A DNA stretch of 64,000 bases from Berberis thunbergii (Eukaryota; Streptophyta; Magnoliopsida; Ranunculales; Berberidaceae). The stretch is taken from positions 78,579 through 142,578 of the forward strand of contig QNQO01005760.1 of the NCBI GenBank assembly GCA_003290165.1, given 5' to 3'. Below the pieces are notes generated by a model. That model made no database searches. It saw only the letters and a program-made list of their open reading frames with translations, and was not told the DNA's origin. A program made the position numbers and the translations under genes. Positions within the stretch are counted from its first letter, which is position 1. Every line of letters starts with the position of its first letter. Below are positions 32,464 to 44,697 of the stretch, piece by piece.

Positions 32464-33452
32464 GGAACGTGTCTGTGTTTTGGACTTCAGACCATCTAAA
32501 AAACTCTCTCTCTCTCTCTCGCACTTTCCTTTCCTATGCAACACCTGTGTCGCAACAAATAACCACGAAATCCACCGAGTCTCTACGGGAAGAGGGACCC
32601 ACGGGATTGATTACGAGTGCACGTGGAGTGTGTGGGATTGGTTCAATAAAGGGAACCAATTCACACATGGCAACGCTCAATAGTCATCCATGACGTCCAC
32701 AAGGCAAATTAAAGTGACGCGTAAGTGAAAATGAGGAGCAACATCCGCTGCGGGTGTGTGTCCCAATAAACACATTTTTCCTGCGTTGTGCCCCGACTCT
32801 GAGACCACCCCCATGTTATCATTACAAAGGATTATATATATAAACGGGTCTTGGGTTATGATGGCCAAATGCAATGCATTATATATGGATTGTCCCAAGT
32901 TTCTCCAACCGCATTCCAAGCTGTTTGTACAGATTGTAATGTAAATTGTAAGACGACTTTTTTTTTTTTTTTTTTACCTCCGTAAAAAGATTACCTACAT
33001 GTGCCTAACACGTACTCTGGCTATATATTTTTAGTGGGTTTTCCGTTTTCTTCCTTAGAGACAAGTGTTGAACCTGGATTTAAGTAGTAGTCAAAAGTGT
33101 AGATTCTTGTTGGAAATCAAGTTAACGGGACAATACTATTTAAACAAACCATGTCATAGGTAAAGGTACAATTGATGACATGCATAAAAATGCCCTAGAA
33201 GATTTTCTTTGAGTAACTATTACTACGAGTTTTGTTTGAGTAGCAATAGAGATTCAACTCGAGCAACCTCCCTCCTTGTCCCAAGAGGAGCTTGCTATGA
33301 GTTTATTGCATGTTTTACAAGTGGGTGGTTTCATCCTGAGTAGTCGTCCTAAACATAACAAGGAACTTCTCTAAACAACAGTCATGTCCTAAGCAAAGTC
33401 GGACCTTGTCTGAATAGCCATCTTCGCCCGTGATCTCATCCTTAATAGAATC
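32464..33452 (-). promoter_or_regulatory. HEMD upstream region
   Basis: Sequence 5' of HEMD begins with a CT/GA dinucleotide tract (about 32500-32521), a common plant 5' UTR feature. The block 32700-32900 is less AT-rich and holds tatatatataaa near 32830-32845. The transcription start is not determined. Beyond about 33000 the sequence is repetitive. Confidence 0.5.
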
Positions 33453-34000
33453 TGTCACGCTCCGATTTTCAAAGAAAACGAAAATTCCAAAATTCATGTA
33501 GGATTATCCGTTTCCCCAAAATTTGGGACGTGAAAATTCATTAACAACAGAAACAAATAGCAGCAACAACTAAAACATGATTAAATTACTGAAACAAATA
33601 AAACTCTAACCCGGAGAGACTCTGACGTTGCTAGCCCCACTAATGAAACTCCAGTAACGCTGCTCAAAAATCTCTAAATCTGAAAGGCTAATCGGCTACA
33701 TTCCAAAAGGAATGTACCCAATAAGCAAAAGCTCACTTGGGTCAGCAATAAAGCTGGTGTGAGAAATCTCCATCCCAAAATCAATAAATCCGCACATGAC
33801 AACATCAAAATAAACAAAAAAAAATGATAAACAACCACACATCAAGTAGTTCCTCCATGAGGCAAAGGTGTTATCATCTTAACTATAGAAATTGACTATG
33901 GCAAGTCTGACCTGCAGAAATATGAGTAGACTTGTCATCCTGCATGAAAAAGTTAAAAGCAACCAGATAATATTTCTAAGTTATCAGTCCTCACAAATGT
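33453..34000 (-). mobile_element. gypsy LTR fragment (copy A)
   Basis: From TGTCACGCTCCGATTTTC onward this matches the LTR at 53993-55110: ggattatccgttt, cggctacattcc-aaaggaatgtaccca, ggtcagcaat-aagctggtgtga, gtagttcctccaygaggc and ctatggcaagtc-gacctgcag appear in the same order. No primer-binding site adjoins it, so it is probably a solo or truncated LTR. The far end is not defined. Confidence 0.75.
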
Positions 34001-35670
34001 GATTTATTTTCAAACAATGATACAATTCATAGTCATATTGGACTATTATTGAAATATTAGCAAAACACATTTTCTACCTTTAGGAAGACATATAGTTCTC
34101 ATTCAATGGTTGAATGAGCATTTAGTTTCTTCCTTGAAGATAATTATGCACATACACATAAAGAAATCTCGATTCTTTTCCACAATCGCACTATCCTCCT
34201 TGTGCCGAACACACCTCACCCAAGTGTGCCTCCCTTGCCTTCGAAACCACTCGGAGCATACATGTTCCAAGTGGGGTGCCACATCGAGGAACATGTCATC
34301 TCACCCGAAGTTCGATCCATGACAAGCATCTCCTAATCTACACGTATAACCGAACTCACATGGAACGGTGCACCGATATGCAAGCAAGTCTGCATACCCA
34401 TAATTCTATCACACGTATACAAGCAAGTCTGTATACAAATCACATTTTCACATTTTTTTTCGGAGTTGTATACAAGCAAGTCTGTATACAAATTACTAGT
34501 ATGAGTAGTCATCTCGAGCAGAGTTGAGATCATGCCTAGATAGTCATCCCATCCTTAATAGTCGAGGTTCGAGTAGTCATCCTGAGCATAGTGAGAATCT
34601 CATTCAAATATTTGTTTCAACCCGAGCAGGGTTTAAATTCATTCAAGTAGTCATCCGGAGTTGGAATCTCTTCATGAGCAAGTCAATACCCATAGATAAT
34701 CATTCCGAGCATACTCAGGGATTCAGATGGAGAGCCATCCCAAACACAATTAATATTTGGGCTAAACATGTATTTCGAGTAGAATCATTGAATAATGTAC
34801 TTAAAGGGGTCCAGCTCTTACTACCTTGATCCAACATCAAAGTGCGTCATTTTGAGTGGACATGTGAACAATCTTAAACGATATCTTGCTCGTCCGGAAA
34901 AAGAAAAAAAATGGACATATAGATTTAAAGTGAGTATCTAGCAAGCATGTGAAGTTAAGAAATAATAAAAATTTAAACCACATTATTCTTAAATAACCAC
35001 AACCATTCTCATTTCACTATCCTCATTCCCTTTTTTATTCTTCTCTCGTATCTCTTTCTTCTCCTTTGTACCTTTTTTTTTGCCCTCCCTTCCTCAATTT
35101 TTTTTTTCTCTTTTTTCTTACTACTCTTTCTTTGATAACTATACATTGATTAAAAATAAATCCATCATCAAACCATTTTAAACAATATAACTCAACCACC
35201 ACCACAAGTCCATCACCACCAACGCAACAGTAACCTTATATACATTCCTTCAAGTCACACAACACCACCAATCACCACCATTCTCATTTGCACACTACCA
35301 CCACCATCAACTCCATTTCCAACCCCACCAGTTCTTTCTACCTTAGTTCATGTTTGATTGAAAGAATTTAATTACAGATATTAGAAGGATCCAACGTATT
35401 TGTGTTGCTCTTTTCGAAAGTCTATTATCTGGGAGAGCCAAAGAGTCAATTTCAAGAAAATAGGGGTCGTGTGAGGATTTTTACCCGAGGAACGAAATTA
35501 CATTAGAATTGAGCCTAATTCCATGGAAAGTGACATGATTTCATGAAATTGTGTGATATCAAACACACCCGTAATCTCCCAAATGTGTTGTTGCAACAAA
35601 CATCTAACCTCTAATAAGAACTGGTTTCCTATTCTCTACAAATTCAAAGTTATTTGGCATAATGAATATT
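34001..35670. other. Degenerate repeats and low-complexity DNA without genes
   Basis: At about 34360-34490 tatacaagcaagtctgtat recurs three times. At about 34500-34760 a loose motif (gagtagtcatcc-gag) recurs every 40-60 bases and also appears at 33220-33440 on the other side of the LTR. From 35000 the sequence is T-rich, then AAC/CACC-rich. No coding region is supported. Confidence 0.55.
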
Positions 35671-36636
35671 AACCCCTTGCCATCACCAATTCTGCTAAAG
35701 AACAACACCATTGCTCGATTTTTTAAAGGACACCACCACCTTTTAGAATGACACCACTAATATACTAAAAAAAACTACCACCTATCTTCTCATCTCTCCC
35801 TCTCTTCATCAAACACCACCACCACCCCGCTACCGCCACCGTTGGTCGCACCTACTTTCCCATCGACCGCCGCCTGCTTCTTTTCTTCTTATTTTCTTCT
35901 ATGTTTTTTCTTTATTTTATCTTCTCTACTTTTTTTTCCTCTTTTTTTCTTTTCCTATCTTCTTTTTCTCCTTTTATCATTTTTTCATTTATTTTCATCT
36001 TATTCTCCTCTCTTCTTATTCTCCCTATTTTTCTCCTTCTCCCTTGCAGAAACCTTCACGAGGGGCAAAAAAATGTGTCCCCTGCAGAGGCCCATGTGAG
36101 TGGGGAACCCATACTCGCTCAAATCGCTGCTCATGAAGGTTATCTACTTGCACGAACCTCCGCTAGGGCAAAGGAGAAAAAATGGAAAATAATAAGAGGA
36201 AGAGAATGGAGGAGAATAATAAGAAGAAGAAAATAGATAAGATGAGAAGAGAGAGAAAAAAAGACAGAAAAAATAGAGAATAAGATAAGAAGAAAAATAA
36301 AAAAGATAAGAACTGAGAAGAAGAAGAAGAGAAAAGAAGATGAGGATAACGAAAAGAACAAAAAAAAAACAAAAAGAGAAGATGAAGAAATGAGCGGTGG
36401 TGCGGCCGATAGTGGATGGGGTGTGGTGGTGCGGCCAATGATGGCAAGGCGTGGTAATGCAGCCGGAGGTGGGGGTGGGGGTGGTGGTGGGACGTGCTGG
36501 GTGGTGATGCTCTTGTGAAGAAAGAAAATTAGGTGGAAAATGGAATATGAGGGGTGGTAGTGTCCTTCAGCACATCCAAAAAAAGTGGGGCGGTGTTGTC
36601 CTTCAACAGAATTGGTGGTGTCATTTAGTCTCTACC
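35671..36636. mobile_element. Fold-back element FB1, polypyrimidine/polypurine arms
   Basis: The left end has caccaattctgctaaag and caccaccacc. The right end has its inverse, ccttcaacagaattggtggt, then gtcatttagtctctacc. Inside these, a C/T-rich block (35880-36045) faces an A/G-rich block (36180-36385), and in the centre a short GC-richer core contains aaccttcacgagggg and gaacctccgctaggg. Any long open frames are by-products of low-complexity sequence. Confidence 0.75.
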
Positions 36637-36710
36637 TTTACATAATCAACCAGTTACAACCAATTGAAACAACAACCATGTTCATATACTATGAAGATGC
36701 TTACTCCTTG

Positions 36711-36780
36711 TATGCAAAACTAAACTCTGAAAATTAATCTATGTTTTATAAGACTAAATCACTCATAGATCAAGTATACC
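36711..36780. repeat. Direct repeat flanking FB2 (left copy)
   Basis: Starts tatgcaaaactaaactctga and ends agtatacc. It matches 38126-38210 in the same orientation. Confidence 0.8.
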
Positions 36781-38125
36781 ACCACAAATTGTGTTGAAGG
36801 ACACCACCATTGCTATATTTATGAAAGACACCACCAATATAAACAAACAAAATATCACTTATCTTCTCATTTCTCCATTTCTTCTCCTATGCCCCTTTCT
36901 GCTCCATCAAGCACCACCATCACCACGACACCGTCGGCTGCACCAACTCTCCCCTCTACCGCCGACCTCACCAGCCTACCGTGGAACATCCCTCTCAGCC
37001 CTTGCCTGCTTATTCTCTTCTATGTTTTCTCCTTCTTTCTTCGTTGTTTTTTTCCCTTTTTTTTTTTTCTTTTATGTTTTTTTTCTTCTTCTTATCTTCT
37101 CAGTATTTTTCTCCTATATTTTTTTCTTCTATGTTTTTTTTCTTCTTCTTCTCTATTTTTTTCCTTTATTTTTTCCTTATTTTCCTAAATTCTTCTTATT
37201 TTTCTCTTTTTTTTTCTTCTCCTCTTGTTCTCCTTTATCTTCCTCTTCTTCTCCCTCGTTTTCTTCTCCTTCTCCCTCTTGGAGGTTCCCAACTTGCATG
37301 AACCTCCATGATGGCAAAAAAAGTTGTCCTTCGTGGGTGCTCCTACGAGTGGAAAATTCGCATGCAGAGGTTGGTGCGAGTGTGAGTTCCCCAGTCGAAG
37401 GAGCCTCCGCGAGGGGACAAATGTTTTTGCCATCGCAAAGGTTCCTGCAAGTGGACTTCTTGTCGCAAGAACCTCCGCGAGGGAAAAAGAGAAAAAAAAA
37501 AAAAAAGGATAATAAGAGGAGGAGAAAAAATACAGAAGATGAGAAGATAGAAGATGAGAAGAAAACAAAATAGGGGAAAAAGATACGAAATGAGAATAAT
37601 AAAAAGAAGTAGAAGAAGAAATGAAAAAAAAGAACTGAGAAGAAAAGAAAATAAGAAGAAGTAGAAGAAGAAAAAAAAGGAAAAAAAAAACAGATAAGAG
37701 GAAAAGAGAAGAAGGAGAAAAAAAAGATAAGAAAAACAAAGAAGAGAAGAAGATAAAAGATGAAAAAAAAATTAGAGAATAGAAAAGGAGAAAAATAATA
37801 ATAATAATAATAATAAGAGAAAAAAAGGAAGAGGATGAAAAGAAGAAGAAGAAAAAGAAAAGTAAGAAGAATAACAACAAAAACACAAGATCAAGAACAA
37901 GAACAAAAGAGAAGAAAAATAAATGAGCGGTGGTGTGGCCGACGGGGATGGGTGTGGTGGTGCAGCCAGTGGGCTGAAGGTGGTGGGCGAGGCAGGTAAG
38001 GTGGTGCCACTCCAATGAAGAAAAAAAAGAAGGCGGAGAAGGGAAGGTGAGGGGGTGGTGTCCTTCAGTAAATAAAAAAAGTGGGGTGAAAGTGTTTTTC
38101 AACATAATTGGTGGTGTCATTTACT
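36781..38125. mobile_element. Fold-back element FB2, polypyrimidine/polypurine arms
   Basis: About 1345 bp. The left end is caccacaaattgtgttgaag, the right end its inverse, caacataattggtggtgtca. A T/C-rich arm (37015-37275) faces an A/G-rich arm (37480-37920). The core at 37280-37485 repeats the theme aacctcc-cgagggcaaa in both orientations. Long open frames on both strands here are Phe/Ser- or Lys/Arg-rich and not genes. Confidence 0.8.
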
Positions 38126-38210
38126 ATATGCAAAACTAAACCCTGACAATCTTATGTATGAAAAACTAATCCATGTTTATAAGACTAAATAATCCATTGA
38201 TCATGCATAC
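38126..38210. repeat. Direct repeat flanking FB2 (right copy)
   Basis: Matches 36711-36780, with tatgcaaaactaaaccctga at the start and gcatacc at the end and an extra short insertion. Confidence 0.8.
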
Positions 38211-38249
38211 CATATGATGATGCAACAAATCATCCTTTAATTTGCATTG

Positions 38250-38886
38250 TATATGTGTCATGATGATCTCGTCAGCAGAGCAAAGCGAGCCTAATTGCCC
38301 ATTCCATTCTGGCAAGGCCCAGACGACATTAAACCCACTTTGGCAGAATCTAAAAGGTTGGATTGAATTGCAGCGCTCTACTAAGCCCACACTTCACATG
38401 GTAAAGCTCAATACCAGTAAGGCCTAATTAGGCAAGTATCTAAGGGATCACCTAAAACGGGCAATCCAGCAATACATTGGTTCCGATTAAGAAACATATA
38501 CCAAAATATAAGTCATGCATGGAAACTTCCTTGCATGGACAATACCCCAAAAGGGAAACCCCTCCCGCAGATCTAGGAGCATAAGTCGTGTAGGAAAACT
38601 CTTCTACATGGACGACTCCCAACTAGAAAGGATATCCAGCCAGATCTCTTTCCCTAAACTACGCCACAAAAGGCCTAGCCAAACGAGGACTCTCGCATTA
38701 TAAACAAGACATATAGTTGATAAAGAAAGGCACACTACAAAACCTAATTTACAGCTTAAGTATTTCTCAAGCCTTGTCTAACTTTAGCATCAGAATGTTA
38801 TCGACCACCACAACGGTGGTCCTTAGCTCACTGCATTCCCTGTGTAGGTCCAAATCAAGGTCAAAGAGAGCAGGATTCGTTTACAT
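38250..38886 (+). mobile_element. LTR of a Tat-lineage element (probable solo LTR)
   Basis: The segment between FB2 and FB3 has LTR-like features: a TATA-like cattataaacaag near 38695, then ctaactttagcatcagaatg and cgaccaccacaacggtggtc. These match in order the R/U5 part of the LTR near 62600-62660 (gacttaagcatcagagtg, then gaccaccaaaaaagtggtc). It ends tttacatca. Ends are inferred. Confidence 0.6.
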
Positions 38887-38911
38887 CACCATATATAGAC
38901 TAAAATAAAAA

Positions 38912-40080
38912 GGTTGCGACTAAATGACACCACAAATTCTACTTAAGGACATCACCATTGCTCTTCTTTCTAAAGGACCACCACTTTTTTAAGGACACCA
39001 CCAATATATAATAAAAAACTACCACCTACTTTTTCCTCTCCCTTTTTTTTTCTTCTCCATCAAGCACCACCCTATCATTGTCGGCTGCACCAACTCTCCC
39101 CTCTACTGACGGCCTCAACGGGTCGCCACCGTATGTCACTCCCAGCCCTCACCTACTTCTTATTTGGTTTCTTCTTCTTCATTTCTTCTATGTTTTTCTT
39201 CTTCTCCCCTTTTTCTCTTATCTTATTTTCCTCTCCTTTTTTTCCTTTATTCTTTTTTTTCTTCTTCTATGTAATACTTTATTCTTCTCCTCTATTCTTT
39301 TCTACTTTTTCTAATTATCTTTTCTTCATCTTTTTCTCCCTTTATTCTTCTTCTTCTTCTCCTATATTTTTCTCCTTTTTTTTCTTCTCCCTTATTTTTT
39401 TCTCATTCGCCCATCATGGAGGTTCCCCACTCGTAAGAACCTCCATGAGGGCAAAACAAATTTGTCCCCCATGGAGGTTCCTGCACTTGGGGGTTCTCCA
39501 CTAGTGGGAACATTTTTGCCTTCATGGAGGTTCTTACTAGTGGAGAACCTCTATTCGCAGGAACGTCAGCGAGGCGAATAAGAAAAAAACAGAGAAGAGA
39601 AAAGAAAGGATGAGAGAAAAAAAACAGAAAAATAGATGAGAAAAAAAAATAGAGAAGAGGAAAAGATAAGAAGAATAAAAAAAGCATATTATAGGAGAAG
39701 AAAAAACCCTGGAGAAGAGAAGAGAAGAAAACAAAAGAAAATAAGAATAGGGGAGGAGAAAAAAAAACTAGAAGAAAAGAAGAAGATAAAATAAGAGGAA
39801 GAAATTGAAAAGAAAAAGAACAAGAACAATAACAAAAGATAAGAGGAAGAAAGGAACGGTGATGCGACCGACAATGGACAAGGTGTCGTGGTGCAGCCAG
39901 CGGTGGTAGGGCATGGTTGTGCGACTGTAGTAGAGGGGCGAGGTGGCAGTACTGCTCCTGTGAAGTGAGAAGAGAAGGTGAATAAGGGAAGGTGAGGGGT
40001 CGTGGTGTCCTTCAACACATCCAAAAAAAAAAAGGCGTGGTGTCCTTCAGCAGAATTAGCTGTGTCATTTAGTCGCTACC
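38912..40080. mobile_element. Fold-back element FB3, polypyrimidine/polypurine arms
   Basis: This is the best-bounded copy: GGTTGCGACTAAATGACAC at the left and its inverse GTGTCATTTAGTCGCTACC at the right agree at 18 of 19 positions. A C/T-rich arm (39150-39405) faces an A/G-rich arm (39580-39860), with a core at 39410-39575 of repeated, mutually inverted ggaggttc and gaacctcc blocks. No target duplication is evident. Confidence 0.82.
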
Positions 40081-40142
40081 TATAACATATAATAGTAATT
40101 TCCTACAACCAAACTATATATTGACTTCGAGAGAGGCTAACT

Positions 40143-40233
40143 GGCGAGGAAACTAGCGAGGGAGGACCCTCCATCCCCCTCGTAATGCGTGCCTCCCATC
40201 CCTTGCACGCTCTCCCTCACTGGTTTCCTCAAC
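40143..40233. mobile_element. Small hairpin element, copy 1
   Basis: Starts ggcgaggaaactagcgagg, ends ctcactggtttcctcaac; the two halves are inverted repeats around gaccctccatccccctcg. It is related to 63687-63816, including 12 or so flanking bases (caattagaatt). Confidence 0.75.
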
Positions 40234-40239
40234 AATTAG

Positions 40240-41261
40240 AATTTCTGATTAGCTTCTGGCTATCCAAGCAGTATCTTCAACTAGTTGGAATGGTACATGA
40301 TGAGTATAACTATTTTAGGTAAGGCTGCAGTCATAATTAGGTTTCCTCAACATAATTTCTTATGTTTAGTTTTGGCGAGACACATACAGTGATGATTAGG
40401 GGTTAGCTACACTTCACACCTTTATGCACCTCTAAGTTATGTTCTCCAATGACCAATCAACTTATGCACCATGACTTGAACAAACAATAGTTTCTAATTT
40501 CATCTTTCACCGGACATTTTTTATGTTTTTTAGGTTCAAGCCGAATTACCACTTACGGGTTTTTATACCACTCCGAAAGAAAGAAAAAGAAAAAAATAAA
40601 ATAAAATCAAACTACAACCCTAACCCAAATTTTATCATTGGATCACTGCCTCTACAACTTTCAGGGTGTAGGGACCCAAACCCCAATTCGATAATTGGAT
40701 CACTGCCTCTACAACTTCCAGTCTTCCACCACTAAAAAGCAATCCCAACTCCAGAATTATCTCCACTATCACCACAGTGACAAATTAAGAACACAACTAA
40801 ACACGAGAAAAATAAATATATTAGAAAAATTAAATTATCCAACACTTCCTTTCAGTAGAACGAAAATCACAGGTGACTTCCTCAATTCAAGCCCATTCCA
40901 GTTTGAAATGAGTTTAGCCTAAACCAACCAAAGGTGGGCAACGGGAACCACCCAATACCCTGCAATAATAGCATCGTTGATACAAGAACAGATTTAACCA
41001 ATTTAAATCTATTTTGCACATTTTGCTCGTGAACTAGAAAACCTCAATTGCAGAATTTGTGGGCATCATTTTGCGAATGATGCAAACTAAAAACAAATTA
41101 TTCTCTAGTTCCATCAAAATTTCAAAGCTCCCAATAATTCCTACAACCGTCAAAATTCGATTCTAGTTTCCTATAACAGTCATAATGATTTTCACACCAT
41201 ATTGCAGCTAATGGTGTGACTATGGCGCGTCAGATGACACAATTATGGATCAACTCTGAAA
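40240..41261. other. RBP gene 3' flank, no other gene seen
   Basis: Contains a short tandem duplication near 40635-40725 (atcattggatcactgcctct and its near copy) and probably the 3' UTR of the RBP gene. No coding region is supported. Confidence 0.5.
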
Positions 41262-41419
41262 TTAGCTCACTTGCTGCTGGTTTCCATAAATGGGATAAGC
41301 CCATAAGCAGCAGCGGCATACATGTGAGGATCTGGATGTGGAGCTGCATATCCATACCCATCGTAGACTGTCCTCCATAATAAGGGCTATTCCACCTGAT
41401 TCCCGTAATCCACTCTTGA
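41262..41419 (-). CDS. RBP exon 6 (Tyr/Gly-rich C-terminus, frameshifted)
   Basis: Recognisable family segments lie in three different frames in order: SRVDYGNQ, WNSPYYGGQ, YDGYGYAAPHPDPHMYAAAA and YPIYGNQQQVS with TAA at 41262-41264. Breaks fall near 41395, 41368 and 41301. In the frame set by exon 5 a TAG occurs at 41387-41389. Confidence 0.75.
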
Positions 41420-44400
41420 CTGTAAAAGCAAAAACACACGACATTAAGGAAAAACCAACTACAGAGGATGTGAATTTGTTAAAACAGACTCACAAAGAAA
41501 GTATGGTTTAAGAAATGCAAAAGATCTTCCAACTCCATCAGATGAGCAATTTAACTTCGAAGAGTTGCTGAATAAACTAAAAATCAATGCATACCTGTTT
41601 GTTTGCTGGGTTACGACCCCAAGAAAGACGAACTGTCTGCTTGCCAATTACCGTCCCATTCAACTTTGACAAAGCCTCTTCAGCATTGCTTCTGCAACAA
41701 GATTTCAGAGAAAAAAAATTTCAGCTATAAATATATACTGTGAAGTAACAATTCATTCCACTGCATTTGGTGACGAACCACAACTAAGTAAAGACGGTAC
41801 CTATTCGCAAACTGCACAAATCCACATCCTTTACCAGTTGGTATTTAACAGACACAACCTCACCATATTCTGAAAATGACTGCTTGAGATCTTCATCAGT
41901 TACATTGGGGTCTAACCCTCCAACAAATATCTACAGAACATGCATTAATCAGCAAGAAGCCAGAGCGCTAAAGTCATTCATCCAACACAGAAGATTTCCG
42001 ACTTACTGTTGTGTTTGTAGAATCCCCATCAGACTGGGCAGAGGCACCATTTGATGCATATCCACCTACGAATATCATAACTTATCAAGCAATTAAGAAA
42101 AGTGAAGAAGAAGAAAGAAAAAATGTAATCTATAATTGCTCTCACAGCCTTCACTTCTGAAATAGTCACCTGCCTATATCTCCTCCAATACTGTCATAGA
42201 AATGAAGACATTTGAAGAAAAGAAACTTTCTCTTGTTAATTTTAAATGAATATGAACAATAGCAAGTCATAGACCATCAAGAAGGTCCACAAGTTCAACT
42301 CTTCATTTCTGTTTTATCCATTTTCTTATTCATTTTTCCTTTGTTGATGGACTTGATAATAAAGTTTACGATTGGCGGTTGCTAATAATTATGCCTATGG
42401 TTGGGTAAAAGTAACAAAGGGGTGGCATACCAGTCTCTCCATATAATAGTGGAGAACCTGCCTTAGCTTAATCAGTCATCATGAATCTGAGGCACGCTCT
42501 TCAGCTACTTCAGCATGAGCAAAATGCTTGGAAGTAATCTCGAATAAGATTTTATTTCTTGAATTCTATTCAGACTGATGGAATATGCTATTTTATGAAA
42601 ATCCAATGAAAAAAAAGTTCAAGTGTTGGACAGATTGTTTAGGCTTGGGGAGGGGTACGTTGAATTCATCATTGTGAGAGTCAAACCTAAACTTGATTTG
42701 GGTTCGTTGGATAGCCATGCTGCAGCATTGGACTTCTCTAGACTTAAAGAAAAAAAGTTAGTTTTCAAAAACACAAGACAACTCAGCATTTTTCGAACCA
42801 ATTATCCCGGAAATACAGTACGTGAGCACAGGCAACAAAGTTGTTGTCCTTCAATTCCAAACGAAGTGCATACTATCCTTGAACGTCATCTCCCTCAAAA
42901 TACAGCCAAGGATTTCAGAGAGATTTGGAAAGATATTATAATCACAAGAAAATTTTAGTCACTTCTACTACTAACTGAGAACCTGGACAAAACCAACAAC
43001 AATGAACCTCCTCACAATTTCTAAAGAAGAGTCAATGAGTATTATTGTATACCTTGTGAAGAATACTGCTGCTGATATCCTGAGGATTTTCTTGGAGTTG
43101 CGAGACCAATGCGCATAGGTCTACTACTACAGTATACACCATTCATTTCTGTCATTGCACATGTTCTCTCACTGTCATCGCCAAATCTCACAAATCCATA
43201 ACCCTTTGACCGCCCGGTATTTGCATCAATTACAACTTTTGCACCTTTTACAGAAGGATACTTATTGGCAAACGTCTCCTGTAGAATACTATCAGTGACA
43301 TCAGCAGCTAAATCTCCTACAAAAATAGATCTGTCTGAACCAACATCTGAACGCCTATCACCCATGCTAAAGGAGGCCCAGTTTAAACGAAAAGGTTGCT
43401 CTGTGTTAGGCATAATAGTGCCATTGAAGCTCTGCAGAATTTTCTCAGCAGCTGCATGTGAATAAAATTCTACAAATCCGTACCCTTCTGATTGAAAAGT
43501 CTGCTTATTGCGGATAACCTTTATGGAACATACCTGTATTTAAATGCAGAAAGGTCACAAAGTGTGTACAAATATGATACTAACTATTAGCCAAGGCAAT
43601 TAACCATTAGAGCAACAGGAAATCTACAGTTTTCATTTGAAACCCCAAAAGTAAACAAAACAATTAGCCTTTATTTGTAACTTCGATGTACCTTTACATT
43701 AATCTACTTATTTGCAATAATAAAGTTCTTGGGCTATAAGAAAACAAACTCTAAAACGTGTAACACGTAAATAAGGTATACTATGCATCCAGATACAACA
43801 CGACCTAAAATAGATGATTACCATTGGCATTATGTTGATTTCAACAGAAATGAGAAACAATAACAAAAGGAGTCCCACAAGTATTGATCACTGGGGCATT
43901 ATATCATGTAAACACAGATCTAGTAGTCACACTGAGAAGCATGTTTCAGACAATATAAGTAGGAAACGCTAAAACAGCAATTTTATTCAAATTGACAATT
44001 GAGTATATATGGTTATATCCAGAAAGTTCTCTTCAAGTACTCCTCCTAATGATTGAAGGTACTGTTTATAGAATAATTCACATTCAATTTTCATATTACA
44101 TCCTATCCGTTTTAATGAAATTTGGAGTTGGTAGTTCAAATCTGAGTAAGGTATATTTTGAGTAGTTAATAAGCCTGCAAAAAGTATGTGTAATTGAAGT
44201 GAGACACAAAAGGAAAAGTAAAAGAAAATGAAAAATCTATCAATAAGATTAGAATGATAAAATAAGGAAGGAAATGCACCGAACTTGTTGAATAATGAAC
44301 CTACGGTGCAACAAGTAATGGCCTTGCATAGGTAGGCAGACCTAGTCAAGACACTAACTCCACTTGCCTCAAGCTTGATGAGGAAATTTTTTGTAAGAAA

Positions 44401-44666
44401 AAAATCTGATTGAACACAGTAGCAATGATGGCATGACATTCTGTAATATGATTGCTTATAATTTAAAAGCAAGGATCTAAATTTGTGTAGGATTAGATAT
44501 TCATTGCTTTAATCCTAATGCATTCTATGACAATGTCCATCCTGTTTTGGAAAACACAACAAAAAAACTTGATGTTGCAAAAGAAAGGAGGAAAAAAACT
44601 AGAATTACAATCAAATTTATATTGTATAAAACTCACAATGAAATAAATAACAAGACACTCGTGATA

Positions 44667-44697
<31 letters not shown>

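Noticed and set aside
36791..38120. Long open frames of 260 and 311 codons on opposite strands
   Set aside because: They consist of Phe/Ser/Leu-rich or Lys/Arg-rich low-complexity sequence created by the polypyrimidine/polypurine arms of a fold-back element, with no domain or conserved start.
39078..39734. Open frames within FB3 that look like membrane proteins
   Set aside because: The apparent hydrophobicity comes from TTC/CTT-type repeats. The same artefact appears in all three fold-back elements.
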